From Plasmodium relictum (lineage: Eukaryota > Apicomplexa > Aconoidasida > Haemosporida > Plasmodiidae): a DNA stretch of 64,000 nucleotides. Made by a program: the position numbers and the translations under genes. The notes under the pieces are model-generated. The model worked only from the letters and a program-made list of their open reading frames with translations, did not search any database and was not told the DNA's origin. Positions 24,710 to 35,711 of the stretch are shown here, piece by piece (the stretch's first letter is position 1; each line of letters opens with the position of its first letter). The stretch spans positions 434,001-498,000 of the forward strand of contig NC_041681.1 in the NCBI RefSeq assembly GCF_900005765.1, in the 5' to 3' direction.

Positions 24710-24715
24710 GTGCAC
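24710..24715. promoter_or_regulatory. GTGCAC palindrome (candidate ApiAP2 site)
   Basis: It lies 435 nt upstream of the AIR9-like start codon, in the sequence GTGTGCACAAAA, with a second GTGTGTGC element about 13 nt away. It matches the reported AP2-I-type core; function is inferred. Confidence 0.3.
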
Positions 24716-24776
24716 AAAAAATGTGTGTGCATACATTTTTTACTAATATAAAATTGAAGCATAATTAATTATAAAA

Positions 24777-24779
<3 letters not shown>

Positions 24780-24821
<42 letters not shown>
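24780..24821. repeat. (TA)n microsatellite
   Basis: About 42 nt of pure TA repeat in the region upstream of the AIR9-like gene. Confidence 0.9.
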
Positions 24822-24826
<5 letters not shown>

Positions 24827-26029
24827 ATATTAGAAATTATTAAAATTTTCTGAATAATAATATGCATAAATACCTATTTTATTTTACCTTTTTATATGAG
24901 ATATGTGTAATTTTTTTTTTTTTAGCATAATTCTATAATAACATTATTTAAATGATTTTATAATTCTGTAAATTTTTTTTATTTCATTTGTTTCTAAAGA
25001 ATAAAAAAAATAAATATTTTTTATTTAGAATAATGAAGTTGCATTTATAGAAAAACAATATCACATTTATTTTCTTATTCCTTTTTATTAAAATACATCA
25101 TTTAATTTTATACTAAAAATAGTTAAAAAATTATTTAAGAAAAAAATTTATTTCAAATTGAATATGGAAATATTATCTTCTTAAAAAAAAAATTTGCTAT
25201 TCTATCTTTTTTATTTTATTTTACTTTTTATTTTTATATTTTTTATTTTTTTTTTCTTTTTTCTTGAATCATTTATCCTATTAAAAATTATGTATTAAGA
25301 TAAATTTAAATTTAAATTAAAATACAAAAATATTAATAAATATACAAAACTCGATAGTTTGTAATTTTATTAAATTCTTTAATGAAATAATTGATGAAAT
25401 GGAATATTATTAAATTGCCTTTTTTATTAATTTTTTATAGCTTATTATTTTTATTTTATTTTATATATATTTTTTTTTTTTTCGAATTAATAATATTTTA
25501 AAAATATTGCATTAATCCTTACACTCTTTTTTTGAATACAGACACTTAAAAAAAAAAAATAAAGTTTTATAATATTTAATATTTTATTATTATCTAGTAG
25601 TAATAGTAGCACTATCATTATTATTAATATTCTTATTGATGTTATTATTATTGTAAGTCTACCTTTAATAATTTCTCATAAATATATAAATTTATTTTTG
25701 CTTATTTTCTAAAAGTTTTTTTTTATCATATTATTAATTTTAAATATAATTAAGTTTTATCTTTTTTATGTTTTGTATTTTCATTTATAATAAATTAACA
25801 TTAATTCACAAAATATTGTTTATAACATATCTTTTTTTAAATTCTCTCTAGTTGAAATAGTAATATATACATTATATGAATGCACACAAAAAAAAAAATA
25901 ATAAATAAAAAACAATGAAATAATAATACGCATATATATAATAAATATATATCATTATCATATATAACAGTAGAGTATTTTTACTTTTATTTTTTATTAT
26001 TTTCTTTATTTTTTTTCCATTTTTTGAAC

Positions 26030-27544
26030 TTATTCTACAAAAGGAATAAACTCCATATTATTCATAAATGGGCGTAATTTCTCAGGAACAACTATCCCTT
26101 CTCCATTTTGATAATTTTCAAGGAGACAACATAAAAATCTTTGTGCAGCAACCATTGTACCATTTAATAAGTGAACATAATTTTTACTTTCAGTTTGAAA
26201 ATCCTGAATGAAGTTTTCATAATCACTATCAATTTCCTCATGGATATTTTCTTTCTCTGTTTTTTGAAGATCAGTAATCTTAATATTAGAATCTACATAC
26301 TTTATATTTAAATTAATGCTTTGGTAATCAGTACAATTGCTACATGAAACTAATTCTCTGTATTGATCACTACATGGGAAATAACCTTCTAAATCATATT
26401 TTATAGACGCAGCATTATTAAGTGCCCCTGATACAATACTTATTATCCTATATGGTATATTTAAAGATTGATAAAATTCTTCACATGTGTTCATCATTTC
26501 TTGATGTATTTTACTACTTGTATGAGGTAAAGAGATACAAAATTGTTCAATCTTATCAAACTGATGAACTCGAAGAATACCTCTAATATCTTTTCCATGA
26601 GCTCCTGCTTCTTTTCTAAAACAAGAAGAAAATCCAGCATATCTTAATGGTAAATTTTTTGATTCTAATACTTCATCTTTATGTAATGCACATAATGGTT
26701 GCTCGGATGTTGCAATTAAATATAAATCATCTCTACTTAACTCTTCATTGGAAACATTATTTTTTATTAAATCATTTTTATTCTCTTCCATACTAGAAGA
26801 TGATATTTTGTAAAGGGTTTCTTCAAAATCATCTAATTCAGCACATTCATCCATTATATTTTTTTTCATAAAAAATGGTGGATATACAGGAGAATATTGT
26901 TTGTTAACTAAAAAATTTAATGCATATTGTAAAATGGCATTATGTAATAAAAAACCTGCTCCTGTTAAGTAATATCCCCTATGTCCTGCAACTTGAACAC
27001 CCTTTTTAAAATTAGCTCCACCTATTTTTTTTAATAAATCAAAATGATGATAATATTTCAATTTATTACCAACACTATTTATTGGTTCCACTTCTCTTTT
27101 TTCATTTACACTATTAGTAACATCTAGTTTTTTGCATACGCCCCATGTTTTTATTATTTTGTTATTTACTTCGTCATCAGAAACAACAACCTTATTATTT
27201 AATATATTTCCAATCTTGCTTAAATACATGTTTCTTTGTTTTAACAAATATTTTTCTTCATTTTGTAATAGTGGCATTTCTTCTTTCATACTTAAACTTT
27301 TTTTTTTTAAATCCTCTACATCTGCATTTTTATTTGCTTTCTTTTTATTTCCTATTTCTTTATTTACTACATTAATAGATTTTTTTAATTCTTCTAATTT
27401 AAATATGCACTTCCTCCATTTTTCATCATATTCAATTACTTTATCAACATTTTTCTCATCATGAAACCTATTTTTTTCTGATTCTTTTATTTTGTCAGGA
27501 TTTCCTCCTTTTTCTCGTCTGAATAAATTTATATCTATTACCAT
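26030..27544 (-). CDS. SerRS: Seryl-tRNA synthetase, cytosolic type
   Basis: Single exon, 504 residues, starting MVIDINLFRREKGGNPDKI, the usual start of SerRS (the MLDI...LFR pattern). Residues about 40-120 form the antiparallel coiled-coil arm that contacts the long variable arm of tRNA-Ser. The class II catalytic core follows: PVYPPFFMKKNIM, the motif 2 region FSSCFRKEAGAHGKDIRGI with RVHQFDKIEQF, and the motif 3 region LNGTMVAAQRFLCCLLENYQ with ENYQNGEG and the C-terminal PFM...MEFIP. It charges tRNA-Ser (and tRNA-Sec where present) with serine. No N-terminal targeting sequence is seen, so it is taken as the cytosolic enzyme. There is an Asn/Glu-rich insert of about 40 residues (IHEEIDSDYENFIQDF region) before motif 3. 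Start is the first ATG, which matches the family. Confidence 0.97.
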   Translation of the reverse strand: MVIDINLFRREKGGNPDKIKESEKNRFHDEKNVDKVIEYDEKWRKCIFKLEELKKSINVVNKEIGNKKKANKNADVEDLKKKSLSMKEEMPLLQNEEKYLLKQRNMYLSKIGNILNNKVVVSDDEVNNKIIKTWGVCKKLDVTNSVNEKREVEPINSVGNKLKYYHHFDLLKKIGGANFKKGVQVAGHRGYYLTGAGFLLHNAILQYALNFLVNKQYSPVYPPFFMKKNIMDECAELDDFEETLYKISSSSMEENKNDLIKNNVSNEELSRDDLYLIATSEQPLCALHKDEVLESKNLPLRYAGFSSCFRKEAGAHGKDIRGILRVHQFDKIEQFCISLPHTSSKIHQEMMNTCEEFYQSLNIPYRIISIVSGALNNAASIKYDLEGYFPCSDQYRELVSCSNCTDYQSINLNIKYVDSNIKITDLQKTEKENIHEEIDSDYENFIQDFQTESKNYVHLLNGTMVAAQRFLCCLLENYQNGEGIVVPEKLRPFMNNMEFIPFVE

Positions 27545-28816
27545 TATTTCTATTTTTTTCTTTTTTTTTTTTTTTTTTTGTTCTACAATCTTTTCAATAA
27601 AAAAAAAAATTCTCAGAAATATAGTAACATATATTAAATTTTAAAAAAATTTTTTTTTAAATTTAAAAAAAAAATATTTAACTTAAACTTTTTAAATTTT
27701 TATAAAGGAATTTTTATTTTTCATTAAATGTAATTAAAAACAATATATATTACACATAATAAAAAAAAAGTTATAAATGAAGTACGACGTGCACAAATAC
27801 TTTTTTCAGCAATTTTATCTTTTTATTTTAGCATCGTTATTAAATTGAATATATTCTTAAAAAAAATTATTCTTTAACATTTTCAAAGTATTTTAATATA
27901 TAGTTATTGTTCTTTTATTAGGACTGAAGTCATATGATCAGATAAAACTAATTTTAATTCATAAAATTATTAAGAGAAAATGAATTCTTATACAGTAGAA
28001 TTTTTTACTTTTCTATATTATTTTACTATCAATAAGTTAACTACAAAGATGATATTTTTTTAATTTATACAGGTAATAAAAATGTTATATGATTATAATA
28101 TATATTTTTTATAATGAATTGAACTTTATAAATTTCTTAAAAGAAGACATATTTACTATACATAATTATTATAATAAATATGTTAGTTTTAATAAAATAA
28201 TTTATAAGTAAATTATGTTAATCTAATTATTATGACAAATGGCAAAAGAACAAAAGTGGATAATAATAATGAAAAATATTTAATGAATAATTGTATCAAA
28301 GTTATCTAAATAAAATATATGCAACAACGTTAAATTGTATTAAATAAATCATCTCATAATATTTCTAAAAATTAATAAAAGAAAAATCTTATTAATGTGC
28401 ATATATACTATTTTTATTTATTTAATAATAAATAGAATATATAGATGACAGAAATGATCAAAAAGAAAATATATATATATATATATATATTACTAAATAA
28501 ACAAATTTATAAATAAATATATATATACAGATATATGCATAATAAAAATATTATTATATAACCAAGAAATTAATAGTGTATTAAAATTCTTGAAATATAA
28601 AATTCTATTTAAAACTAATGTACTACTTTTTAGATCGAACTTTACAAAAATTTATACTAAATTAAAAATAATATTTCAGAAAATAAAATATTAGTAAAAC
28701 AAAAAAAAGCCCCAAAATATATTTATGTTTATTTTCATCCTTTACACGCTTTAGGATTACTAATCGTGAGATGAAATAAATTATAAAAGTATCTTTTTTT
28801 TTTTTTTTACAAATAA
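27545..28816. other. Intergenic, AT-rich
   Basis: 1.27 kb between two minus-strand genes, containing the seryl-tRNA synthetase promoter side. A GTGCAC palindrome lies at 27789-27794, within the G/C-richer patch GTACGACGTGCAC. No gene was recognised. Confidence 0.55.
27789..27794. promoter_or_regulatory. GTGCAC palindrome upstream of seryl-tRNA synthetase
   Basis: Located 245 nt upstream of the SerRS ATG, the distance expected for a proximal promoter element. It sits in an unusually G/C-rich 13-nt island for this DNA. It matches the reported AP2-I-type core; binding is inference. Confidence 0.4.
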
Positions 28817-31800
28817 TTACATTTCCATTATATATAAAAAATGATTTTGTAAGTAGTTGTTAATTGTACCGTAGCTTTTTTTATTAATGTCTAAATATTG
28901 ATTAAAGGAATTATAATATCTATAATGTTTTTCTCCTAAACAAAAATTTTCATCTTTCTTATTTTCTTTACATGGATAATGTAATAACTCTTTTTTATGA
29001 GAAACACAATTATTTTTTAAGTAGTGCATTTTTTCCATCGATTGACTAGTATTAATACTACTATTTTTATAATTAGATAAATCACATCTTATATTTTCTT
29101 TCTTTTTTATTGTATATTCCTTATTACCTATTTTCAAATTATTTTTATGCATATTATCATGATTTGACACTTTTTTATGAATTAATATATTTTTTTGTAA
29201 ATTAAAATTATTATTTGCATATAAGTAGGAATTTATTTTTTCATTATTATCGTCATAATTATTAACTTGTGAAATAGTTTCATCATTTTTTTTTATTCCA
29301 TTTATCTCAGGTATAATTATTATTTCTCTATCATTTAAATGACTTTGCTCTTTACTAGTCATTTTTGAATTTTCATTTTCGCTAGAGATCATTCTAGTTA
29401 GCATCATCCCATCTTCAGGATTATCTAATTTATTAATTAAATTATTTTTTTTATTTTCATCGAGTTGATTCTTATGAAATCCTAAGATTTTTTTAACATT
29501 ATTAACATTTCTATTTTCATACATAACAAAACTTTTAACTTCATCATTATTCTTATTTTCAGATTCACTTATATGTCTATTATTCTTCTTATAAATATTT
29601 TTACTTTTTTTGAGCATGTTTTGATCATCGTTATTTTTTTTATTGTTTTTATCCTTACTCTTATCTTTAATGGTATCAATACCATCTTCAACAGGATATC
29701 TATTATCATAATAATTATTAATTTTACAATCTTCATATTTCTTTTCTTTATCACAATTATGATTGCTGATATTATATTCTTTTCTTATATTATTATTAAT
29801 GTTATCATTATATTCATGTTTATTCCTAATTTTATAAATATTATTATTATATCTGTTTTTATATTTAAAATTGTCCTTATTGGTATGTGTAATATTCCTA
29901 TTAATTTTATCCAATTTAAACTTTTTATCTATTGAAAAACTATTATTTAAAATATTAGATTTTTTCAATTTAGATTTTTTATGGAATAAATTATCTGAGC
30001 TATCACAAATATTTTTATTTTTGCATAAATAGCAATTTATTTTATCCCTTAATAATATGTTTAGTTTATTACAACAGTCAATAGGAATATCACACTTTTT
30101 AACATTTTTATTTTTATTTATACCATTCCAATCTTTGTTTTTACATGAGTTTCCAGGTAAAATACTATGTAATTTATTTTTTTTTAGCATGCTATCTTCA
30201 TTAAATTTTTCCTTATCATTGTCATAAATACATTTTTTTAAATTATTATATAAAAACATACCATGTTTATCTAAAATCCTTGGATTGTAATTAAATCTTT
30301 TACACTTTTCATTATAATTTAACATAGGATTCTTTAATACATTTCCAAGAGTAAAAAGTTTTTTTCCGATGTTACTATTTTTATCAGTGGAATATTGTAA
30401 ACTATATTTTTCATTTATATCAGTTGCTTTGTTTAAATTTTCTTTACATATTTTCTTTTTATTCTCATTATTATGGCCAAAGTAATTATCTTCATTTATA
30501 TTACTATAAAAGTAATGATAGTATGGATAACTTTCCTTGGGTATTGAACCCCGAATATCCATTTTACCACTACCTTTTTTTTCCTTTATCAATAACTCAA
30601 TCAATGCATCACTACTTAAAACAGTATTAACTTCTTTATCTTCTTTCACAACCTTATTTTGTTCAAATTTTAATTTATCTCCTATTTTATCTTGCATGAG
30701 AACTTCATTATTTCCTTCATACACTCTATGAATACTTTGATCGTCAGTACCTACACTTTTGTCTGTATATTCTTTTAAAAAAAATTTTTTTTCAGATATT
30801 TCCTTGTTTTTATCTTTATTAACGTCTTTTTTAGTTTCATCAATTATATTTTCCTTAATATCCTTTTCTATATCAATATGATTTTCATTTTGTATGTTTG
30901 TTACATTTATTGAAGATTTTTCTATTTTATCATCCATGGTTAATTTTTTTTCACTCATTTTTTCTTTTAAATAAATCCATTTATTAATTGAAAATTTTCT
31001 CTTTTTATACTTTTTCAAATATTTTAATTTTAATGTGGATATATATCTCATTTCATTTTTCATTTTATTATATATGACTCTTAATTTACGGCGCATTCTT
31101 CGAAGTTCCTGAGATTCCTTAGTTTGATCATTTTCCTCTATGATTTTTTCTAAAAATGTTATTCTATTTCTTAATAATACAATTTCATCTAAGTATTCTG
31201 CATTTTTTAGTTCTAATTCATTAGTATAAGATAACTTATCTTTTAACGTTTCAATTGTATCATTTAATTTTTTGTTTTTATTATTATTTTGGATTAATTG
31301 AACTTTCAGCTCTCGGATTTCTTCATATTGAACATCACCATAATCTAATGATTCTCTAATTTTTTGCTTCAACATTTTATTTTTATCATCTAAAGTATTC
31401 ATATAGTATTCATATCTATCAATTAATTTAGGAACATAATCATGAAGTAAACAATTTATTATTTTAATAACATCATCTATATAGCTATTATTCTTCTTTT
31501 TAGTTTTTCCAATAGTTTCCTCTAAATTTTCGATCATTTTTTTATAGTAATCAATATTTCTTTTATTATTATTTAGAAATTTGAAATGTCTAAGACTCTT
31601 GGAACTATTTAACATTTCATTTGATTTTTTTTTTTTTAAATCTTTTGATCCATTTAAACTTACATCGCTATTCATGTACATGCATCCAATGTCATATGAT
31701 GATTTATTATTTTTTTTATTTAATCTATTTGATAAACCTTCTTGGAAAAAAAAGAATTCATCGAATGTTTTTTTAGATGAACTTATATACTGAAATTTGG

Positions 31801-32569
31801 AAATTTTGTTACCAAAAGTTAAAAATGAACTTTTAGATCCTAATTTTGAAGTTTCTTCTGAAAAATTAATTTTTAGTTCATTTTTATCTTCAACTTTTTT
31901 TCTTGTAATTGTATTTTTTTTTTTCACAGAACTAACACTTTTTACATTTAAAATTTCTGAATTATATGTTCGAAATTTTTTTTTTTTTTTTTTTTTTTTC
32001 CTAAATGATCTAGTTTTTGCTGTAGTTTCCAATTTATTGTATATTTTCAACAGATCTAAATCGTATTCCATAATTTTATTTTTTATATCATCCATTTTTC
32101 TATCTTTTAATCTTACTTTGGAGATTTCTAATCTCATAGTACCGTTTTTATCAGTATCTAATAATTTGTCAGACCCTTCAAAGGTTTCATTAATACTGTC
32201 TTTTTCTTTTAATTTAATAAACTTCTTTTTAAATACGTTATCTGAATAATCAGAAATATTATGAAAATTATCTTCAGTATTTGTTCTCCTCAATTCTTTG
32301 CTATATGTGCTATCAGAATTTTTGTAAATATCATATTTTGATTCACCTGAACATTTAGAACTATTTATAGTTGAACTTTCCTTAAAACTTCTATCCAAAT
32401 TTGTTTTATCATTCATAAAGTTTCCTGGTTCATGTATTTCATCATTGTCATCTAAACTACTCAGAGTTAGTAATTTCTTATTTTTTTCTCTGCATTTTTT
32501 AACGAAAAATTGAACATTTTTAACTAAACTACTTAATTTACTGGTTTTATCCATTTTAAGGGATACCAC
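28817..32569 (-). CDS. Hypothetical protein, 1250 residues, with coiled coil and Cys-rich patch
   Basis: Single open frame from MVSLKMDKTSK; a second ATG five codons in is equally possible. I do not recognise a known domain. Residues about 340-520 are heptad-rich and charged (YYKKMIENLEETIGK, then VQLIQNNNKNKKLNDTIE), followed by a very basic helix (LRRMRRKLRVIYNKMKNEM), so an elongated coiled-coil section is likely. Around residues 822-851 there is a Cys cluster (KCDIPIDCCNKL, then INCYLCKNKNIC) with a CC and a C-x2-C that might bind metal. The remainder is Asn/Lys-rich filler. Residues about 193-200 are eight Lys encoded by 24 consecutive A (complement of 31976-31999). No signal peptide or transmembrane segment is seen. 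The ordered coiled-coil core argues for a real, conserved gene; the function is unknown. Confidence 0.8.
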   Translation of the reverse strand: MVSLKMDKTSKLSSLVKNVQFFVKKCREKNKKLLTLSSLDDNDEIHEPGNFMNDKTNLDRSFKESSTINSSKCSGESKYDIYKNSDSTYSKELRRTNTEDNFHNISDYSDNVFKKKFIKLKEKDSINETFEGSDKLLDTDKNGTMRLEISKVRLKDRKMDDIKNKIMEYDLDLLKIYNKLETTAKTRSFRKKKKKKKKFRTYNSEILNVKSVSSVKKKNTITRKKVEDKNELKINFSEETSKLGSKSSFLTFGNKISKFQYISSSKKTFDEFFFFQEGLSNRLNKKNNKSSYDIGCMYMNSDVSLNGSKDLKKKKSNEMLNSSKSLRHFKFLNNNKRNIDYYKKMIENLEETIGKTKKKNNSYIDDVIKIINCLLHDYVPKLIDRYEYYMNTLDDKNKMLKQKIRESLDYGDVQYEEIRELKVQLIQNNNKNKKLNDTIETLKDKLSYTNELELKNAEYLDEIVLLRNRITFLEKIIEENDQTKESQELRRMRRKLRVIYNKMKNEMRYISTLKLKYLKKYKKRKFSINKWIYLKEKMSEKKLTMDDKIEKSSINVTNIQNENHIDIEKDIKENIIDETKKDVNKDKNKEISEKKFFLKEYTDKSVGTDDQSIHRVYEGNNEVLMQDKIGDKLKFEQNKVVKEDKEVNTVLSSDALIELLIKEKKGSGKMDIRGSIPKESYPYYHYFYSNINEDNYFGHNNENKKKICKENLNKATDINEKYSLQYSTDKNSNIGKKLFTLGNVLKNPMLNYNEKCKRFNYNPRILDKHGMFLYNNLKKCIYDNDKEKFNEDSMLKKNKLHSILPGNSCKNKDWNGINKNKNVKKCDIPIDCCNKLNILLRDKINCYLCKNKNICDSSDNLFHKKSKLKKSNILNNSFSIDKKFKLDKINRNITHTNKDNFKYKNRYNNNIYKIRNKHEYNDNINNNIRKEYNISNHNCDKEKKYEDCKINNYYDNRYPVEDGIDTIKDKSKDKNNKKNNDDQNMLKKSKNIYKKNNRHISESENKNNDEVKSFVMYENRNVNNVKKILGFHKNQLDENKKNNLINKLDNPEDGMMLTRMISSENENSKMTSKEQSHLNDREIIIIPEINGIKKNDETISQVNNYDDNNEKINSYLYANNNFNLQKNILIHKKVSNHDNMHKNNLKIGNKEYTIKKKENIRCDLSNYKNSSINTSQSMEKMHYLKNNCVSHKKELLHYPCKENKKDENFCLGEKHYRYYNSFNQYLDINKKSYGTINNYLQNHFLYIMEM
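31976..31999 (-). repeat. 24-nt uninterrupted poly(A) coding track (eight Lys)
   Basis: 24 consecutive T on the plus strand, read as 24 A in the mRNA of the 1250-residue gene. It encodes an uninterrupted Lys8 with AAA codons only and lies in frame within an open frame of 1250 codons. Confidence 0.9.
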
Positions 32570-33675
32570 TATATAAGTATGGAGTATAATTTATTATTGC
32601 ACTATCTAATTGCATCTATATGATTGTAAAATAAATAAAATTCAATAAAAATCTTTTGAAACATTACAAATAAATTTTACTTTTTTAAAATTATAGTTTC
32701 TAATTAAACAATTATTATAATACATTATAAGAAATGAAAAATAAAATATACTTATTATTGTTTATGATTAACAGTCGAAGTAGAAAGCAACTGTCTATTT
32801 ATTATAGTTTATTTAATTAAAACTTATTATATAGTTATCCATGTCTAAAACTTAAAAATTATCAACAATGGATGAATAGTATCATAAAAAAAAGATAAAA
32901 AGAAAAAAAGAAAAAAGTATAGGAATAAAATAATAAAAAACTAAAAACTAAAACAAAAAATGACCAAAATTAAAAATATATAAGATGAAAATGTATTATA
33001 TATAAAGCAATTTTAAATATACTCTAAAATAAAATGCAAAATAAATTATAAATATATTTTTCTTTTCTTATCGTATCAGTATTTAAGTAATGATTAAATA
33101 TTACATCGTTAAAAATAAAGAACAAATTTCTTTAAAAAATGTAAAATTTAAAAAAAAAAAAATGTTTAAGATTTAATAATGAGAATAAAAACCTAACCTA
33201 TATAGGATTTTTCTTTGTTGTAAATATATTAATCTAAAGTAAAATATATAAATCTAATAAAATTTAACTTCAAATTTATTTTAAAGTTACACTATCTATT
33301 AAGAGTTGATTATTAATTTCCTTTTTCTTATTTTTTTTTTTTTTTACTCATTTTTAAATATTCAAACGGTAATAAAATTAACAACAATAACAATAAAATA
33401 ATTATTATCATTTAAATAAATATTCTGAACATTCAAAACTTTTAATCTTTTTTTTTTTTTAATTTCTATTTGTGTGTACCATGATAATAATTAAAAAGTA
33501 TAACTCTTTTAGCTTCAAATTTCAAAAATTGGAATATTTTTATATATAAATATATATAGTCTCATATTTTAAAAAGTATTTATTAGCTTTTTTTATTATC
33601 ATGTCCTATCTTTTTTTTTTTAAATAACTTATGTTAAAAAAAAAAAAAAAAAAATCCTGAACAGACAGACAAAAC
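32570..33675. other. Intergenic, AT-rich
   Basis: 1.1 kb between two minus-strand genes. It has several poly-A and poly-T runs and no protein-like open frame on either strand. Confidence 0.6.
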
Positions 33676-35711
33676 TTAGTTCATATCATAATTTTTTTTT
33701 TCTTCATCAATTAATTCTTGAGCCATCATCTAAAATAAAAAATATATATCCATTAAAGAATATTGAATAGAACCATATACGTAATTTAAAAAATAAAAAT
33801 TTTAATGGCAAGTGTATATATATATATAAATTTTTTTTTTTTTTGAAACTTACCATAGCTACTACAAAACAGCTTTTCTCTGCTTCTTTTATTTTCCCTT
33901 TAGTATAATTTAAACTGTCTTCTATGAAATCATTTCTAAGCATATCTTCCTCAATAAGAGATGTTAATATTTCATTGTAAATGATTTCATCATCTATTCT
34001 CTTGAAAAATAAAAATTTAATAAATTATATAATATTATAAAAAAAAAGGATGAAAAATAAAATTTTGTAGAAATAAATGTGAAACTTATAAACTAATACT
34101 ATATAATAAAAAAATGATTTTCATGATTTAAAAAATAAAGAACTATTTAAGAGTTTATGAAAAAAAAAAAAAAATTTTTGATTAATACACACATTTGAAA
34201 TATCTTTTAAGTGCCTTTTTATAAGCATATTTTCTATAATCTTTGATTCAGTCATCCTAAAAAAATATATGTAATAAATAAATATAATATTTTTTGATAT
34301 AAATGAATTTTCTTTAAATGAAAAAGTTTATGCATTATTTTAATTATAAATATACCAAAGAGTTAAGTGACCAAAATGATGCATTCTTTCATGAATTAAT
34401 TCTGCCTTGGCTAGCATTTGCTCTTTAATATTTTTAGGTGATTTGATAATCTATAAAAGAAGAAATGTAAAAAAATAATTTCATTATAAATAATAAAAAA
34501 AAATTTATAAAAAAAGAAAATTTACCTCATCTATTTTATTGATAATATCATTCGGTTTGTACTCAACTAATTTGTTTCCTTTTCCGCTGATAATTGAAAG
34601 TAAAAGAAAAAAAAAATATATATATATATATAATGTATATACTTTAAAATTATTATAAATATAGTACTTGTGATAATACAAAAAAGTGGGTGTTCCTCTA
34701 CAAATTATCATATTTGGAGCATAATCATTTTTCTCTACATTATATTTCTTTATTTTTACTTGAATCTATATTAAAACATATATATATAAAATAAAACAAA
34801 ATGGGAGTAAATAATTTTAACTAGAAAATCATATAACAACAAATCCTACATTGTTATCCTTAAATAATTTATGTAAAGTATTTATAAATGGTTTGTATAA
34901 AAAACATAGGAAACACGTATTTTCAAACAGAATCAAAATTATTTCATTGTTCTTAGAGTCTTCAATAATCTAAAAAGTAAAAATATTTAAAATATGAACT
35001 ATATGTAATATTGTAGAATTTGTATTTTATTTAATTATTTTTTCATATTACCTCTTTTTCAAATGTATCATGAGTTACAAAAGTTGGAAAATTATCATTA
35101 TTTCCGTGATTTATTTCTTGATAATTTTCACTAATTGGTGTAAAGAAATCTGCAAATATATTTTTCAATGAATTACTTGTAAATTCCTCTTTTGATAAAT
35201 TTCTCCTTCTTCTTCCTTTATAAAGATAACAAGCGTAATCTTTACTTTCTTCATTATAAGTATAAAGAAAATTAACATTTTTAATATTAAGTTTTTTTAT
35301 TTCATCTTTTATTTCTTGAATTTTTGTTTTTTGTTCACTTAATTTATTTTTATCTAATACAAATAATACTATGTTATCTAAATTATCAAAATTTTCATCA
35401 GATATTTCTTTCATTTCATTTAGAAAATCTGTTACTCCCCTTTCTTCATTCCATTTGTAAATTTTATAACCAAATATACTAGTAATAAGCAAAGTGAACA
35501 TATATATTTTTTTCCTTTTATTAGGTATTTTATTTTTAAAATCAATATAACTTACTATATTATTATGTAAATTTTTACTAAAATTTATTTTTTCATTTTT
35601 TTTTATGGGTAGGGTATTTTTTATTTTGAAAATACAATTATAATAGTAAAAATTTCTTTTACTATTAGAAAATATTAAATTTGATTTATACAAATTTAGT
35701 ATTTTATTCAT
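33676..35711 (-). CDS. Membrane-anchored thioredoxin-like protein, eight exons
   Basis: Exons: 35711-35052, 34969-34850, 34765-34668, 34586-34526, 34450-34356, 34256-34193, 34000-33854, 33729-33676. They total 1299 nt (432 residues) and phases close throughout. The N-terminus is basic, with Asn, Ser and Tyr and almost no acidic residues over 40 residues, like an organellar (mitochondrial) targeting sequence. A single hydrophobic helix follows at about 71-84 (MFTLLITSIFGYKIYKW). Residues about 220-305 fit a thioredoxin fold: the strand EIILILFENTCFLC carries C239-x2-C242, and RGTPTFLYY has T285-P286 in the position of the cis-Pro loop. The segment at about 108-200 may be a second, Cys-poor thioredoxin-like domain. 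The C-terminal 120 residues are helical, with His-rich HERMHHFGHLTLW. A role in organellar disulfide exchange or assembly is inference. The CFLC dithiol differs from the CGPC of classical thioredoxins. Confidence 0.7.

Larger units (their letters stand above)
24276..26029. other. Intergenic, AT-rich
   Basis: 1.75 kb between two minus-strand genes, so it contains the AIR9-like promoter and the seryl-tRNA synthetase 3' UTR. It has a (TA)n array at 24780-24821 and a GTGCAC palindrome at 24710-24715, immediately followed by a GTGTGTGC stretch. No coding potential was seen. Confidence 0.55.

Noticed and set aside
31797-32249. 150-codon open frame on the plus strand opposite the 1250-residue gene
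   Set aside because: Antisense shadow rich in Phe, Leu and Ser, complementary to Lys/Glu-rich coding sequence.
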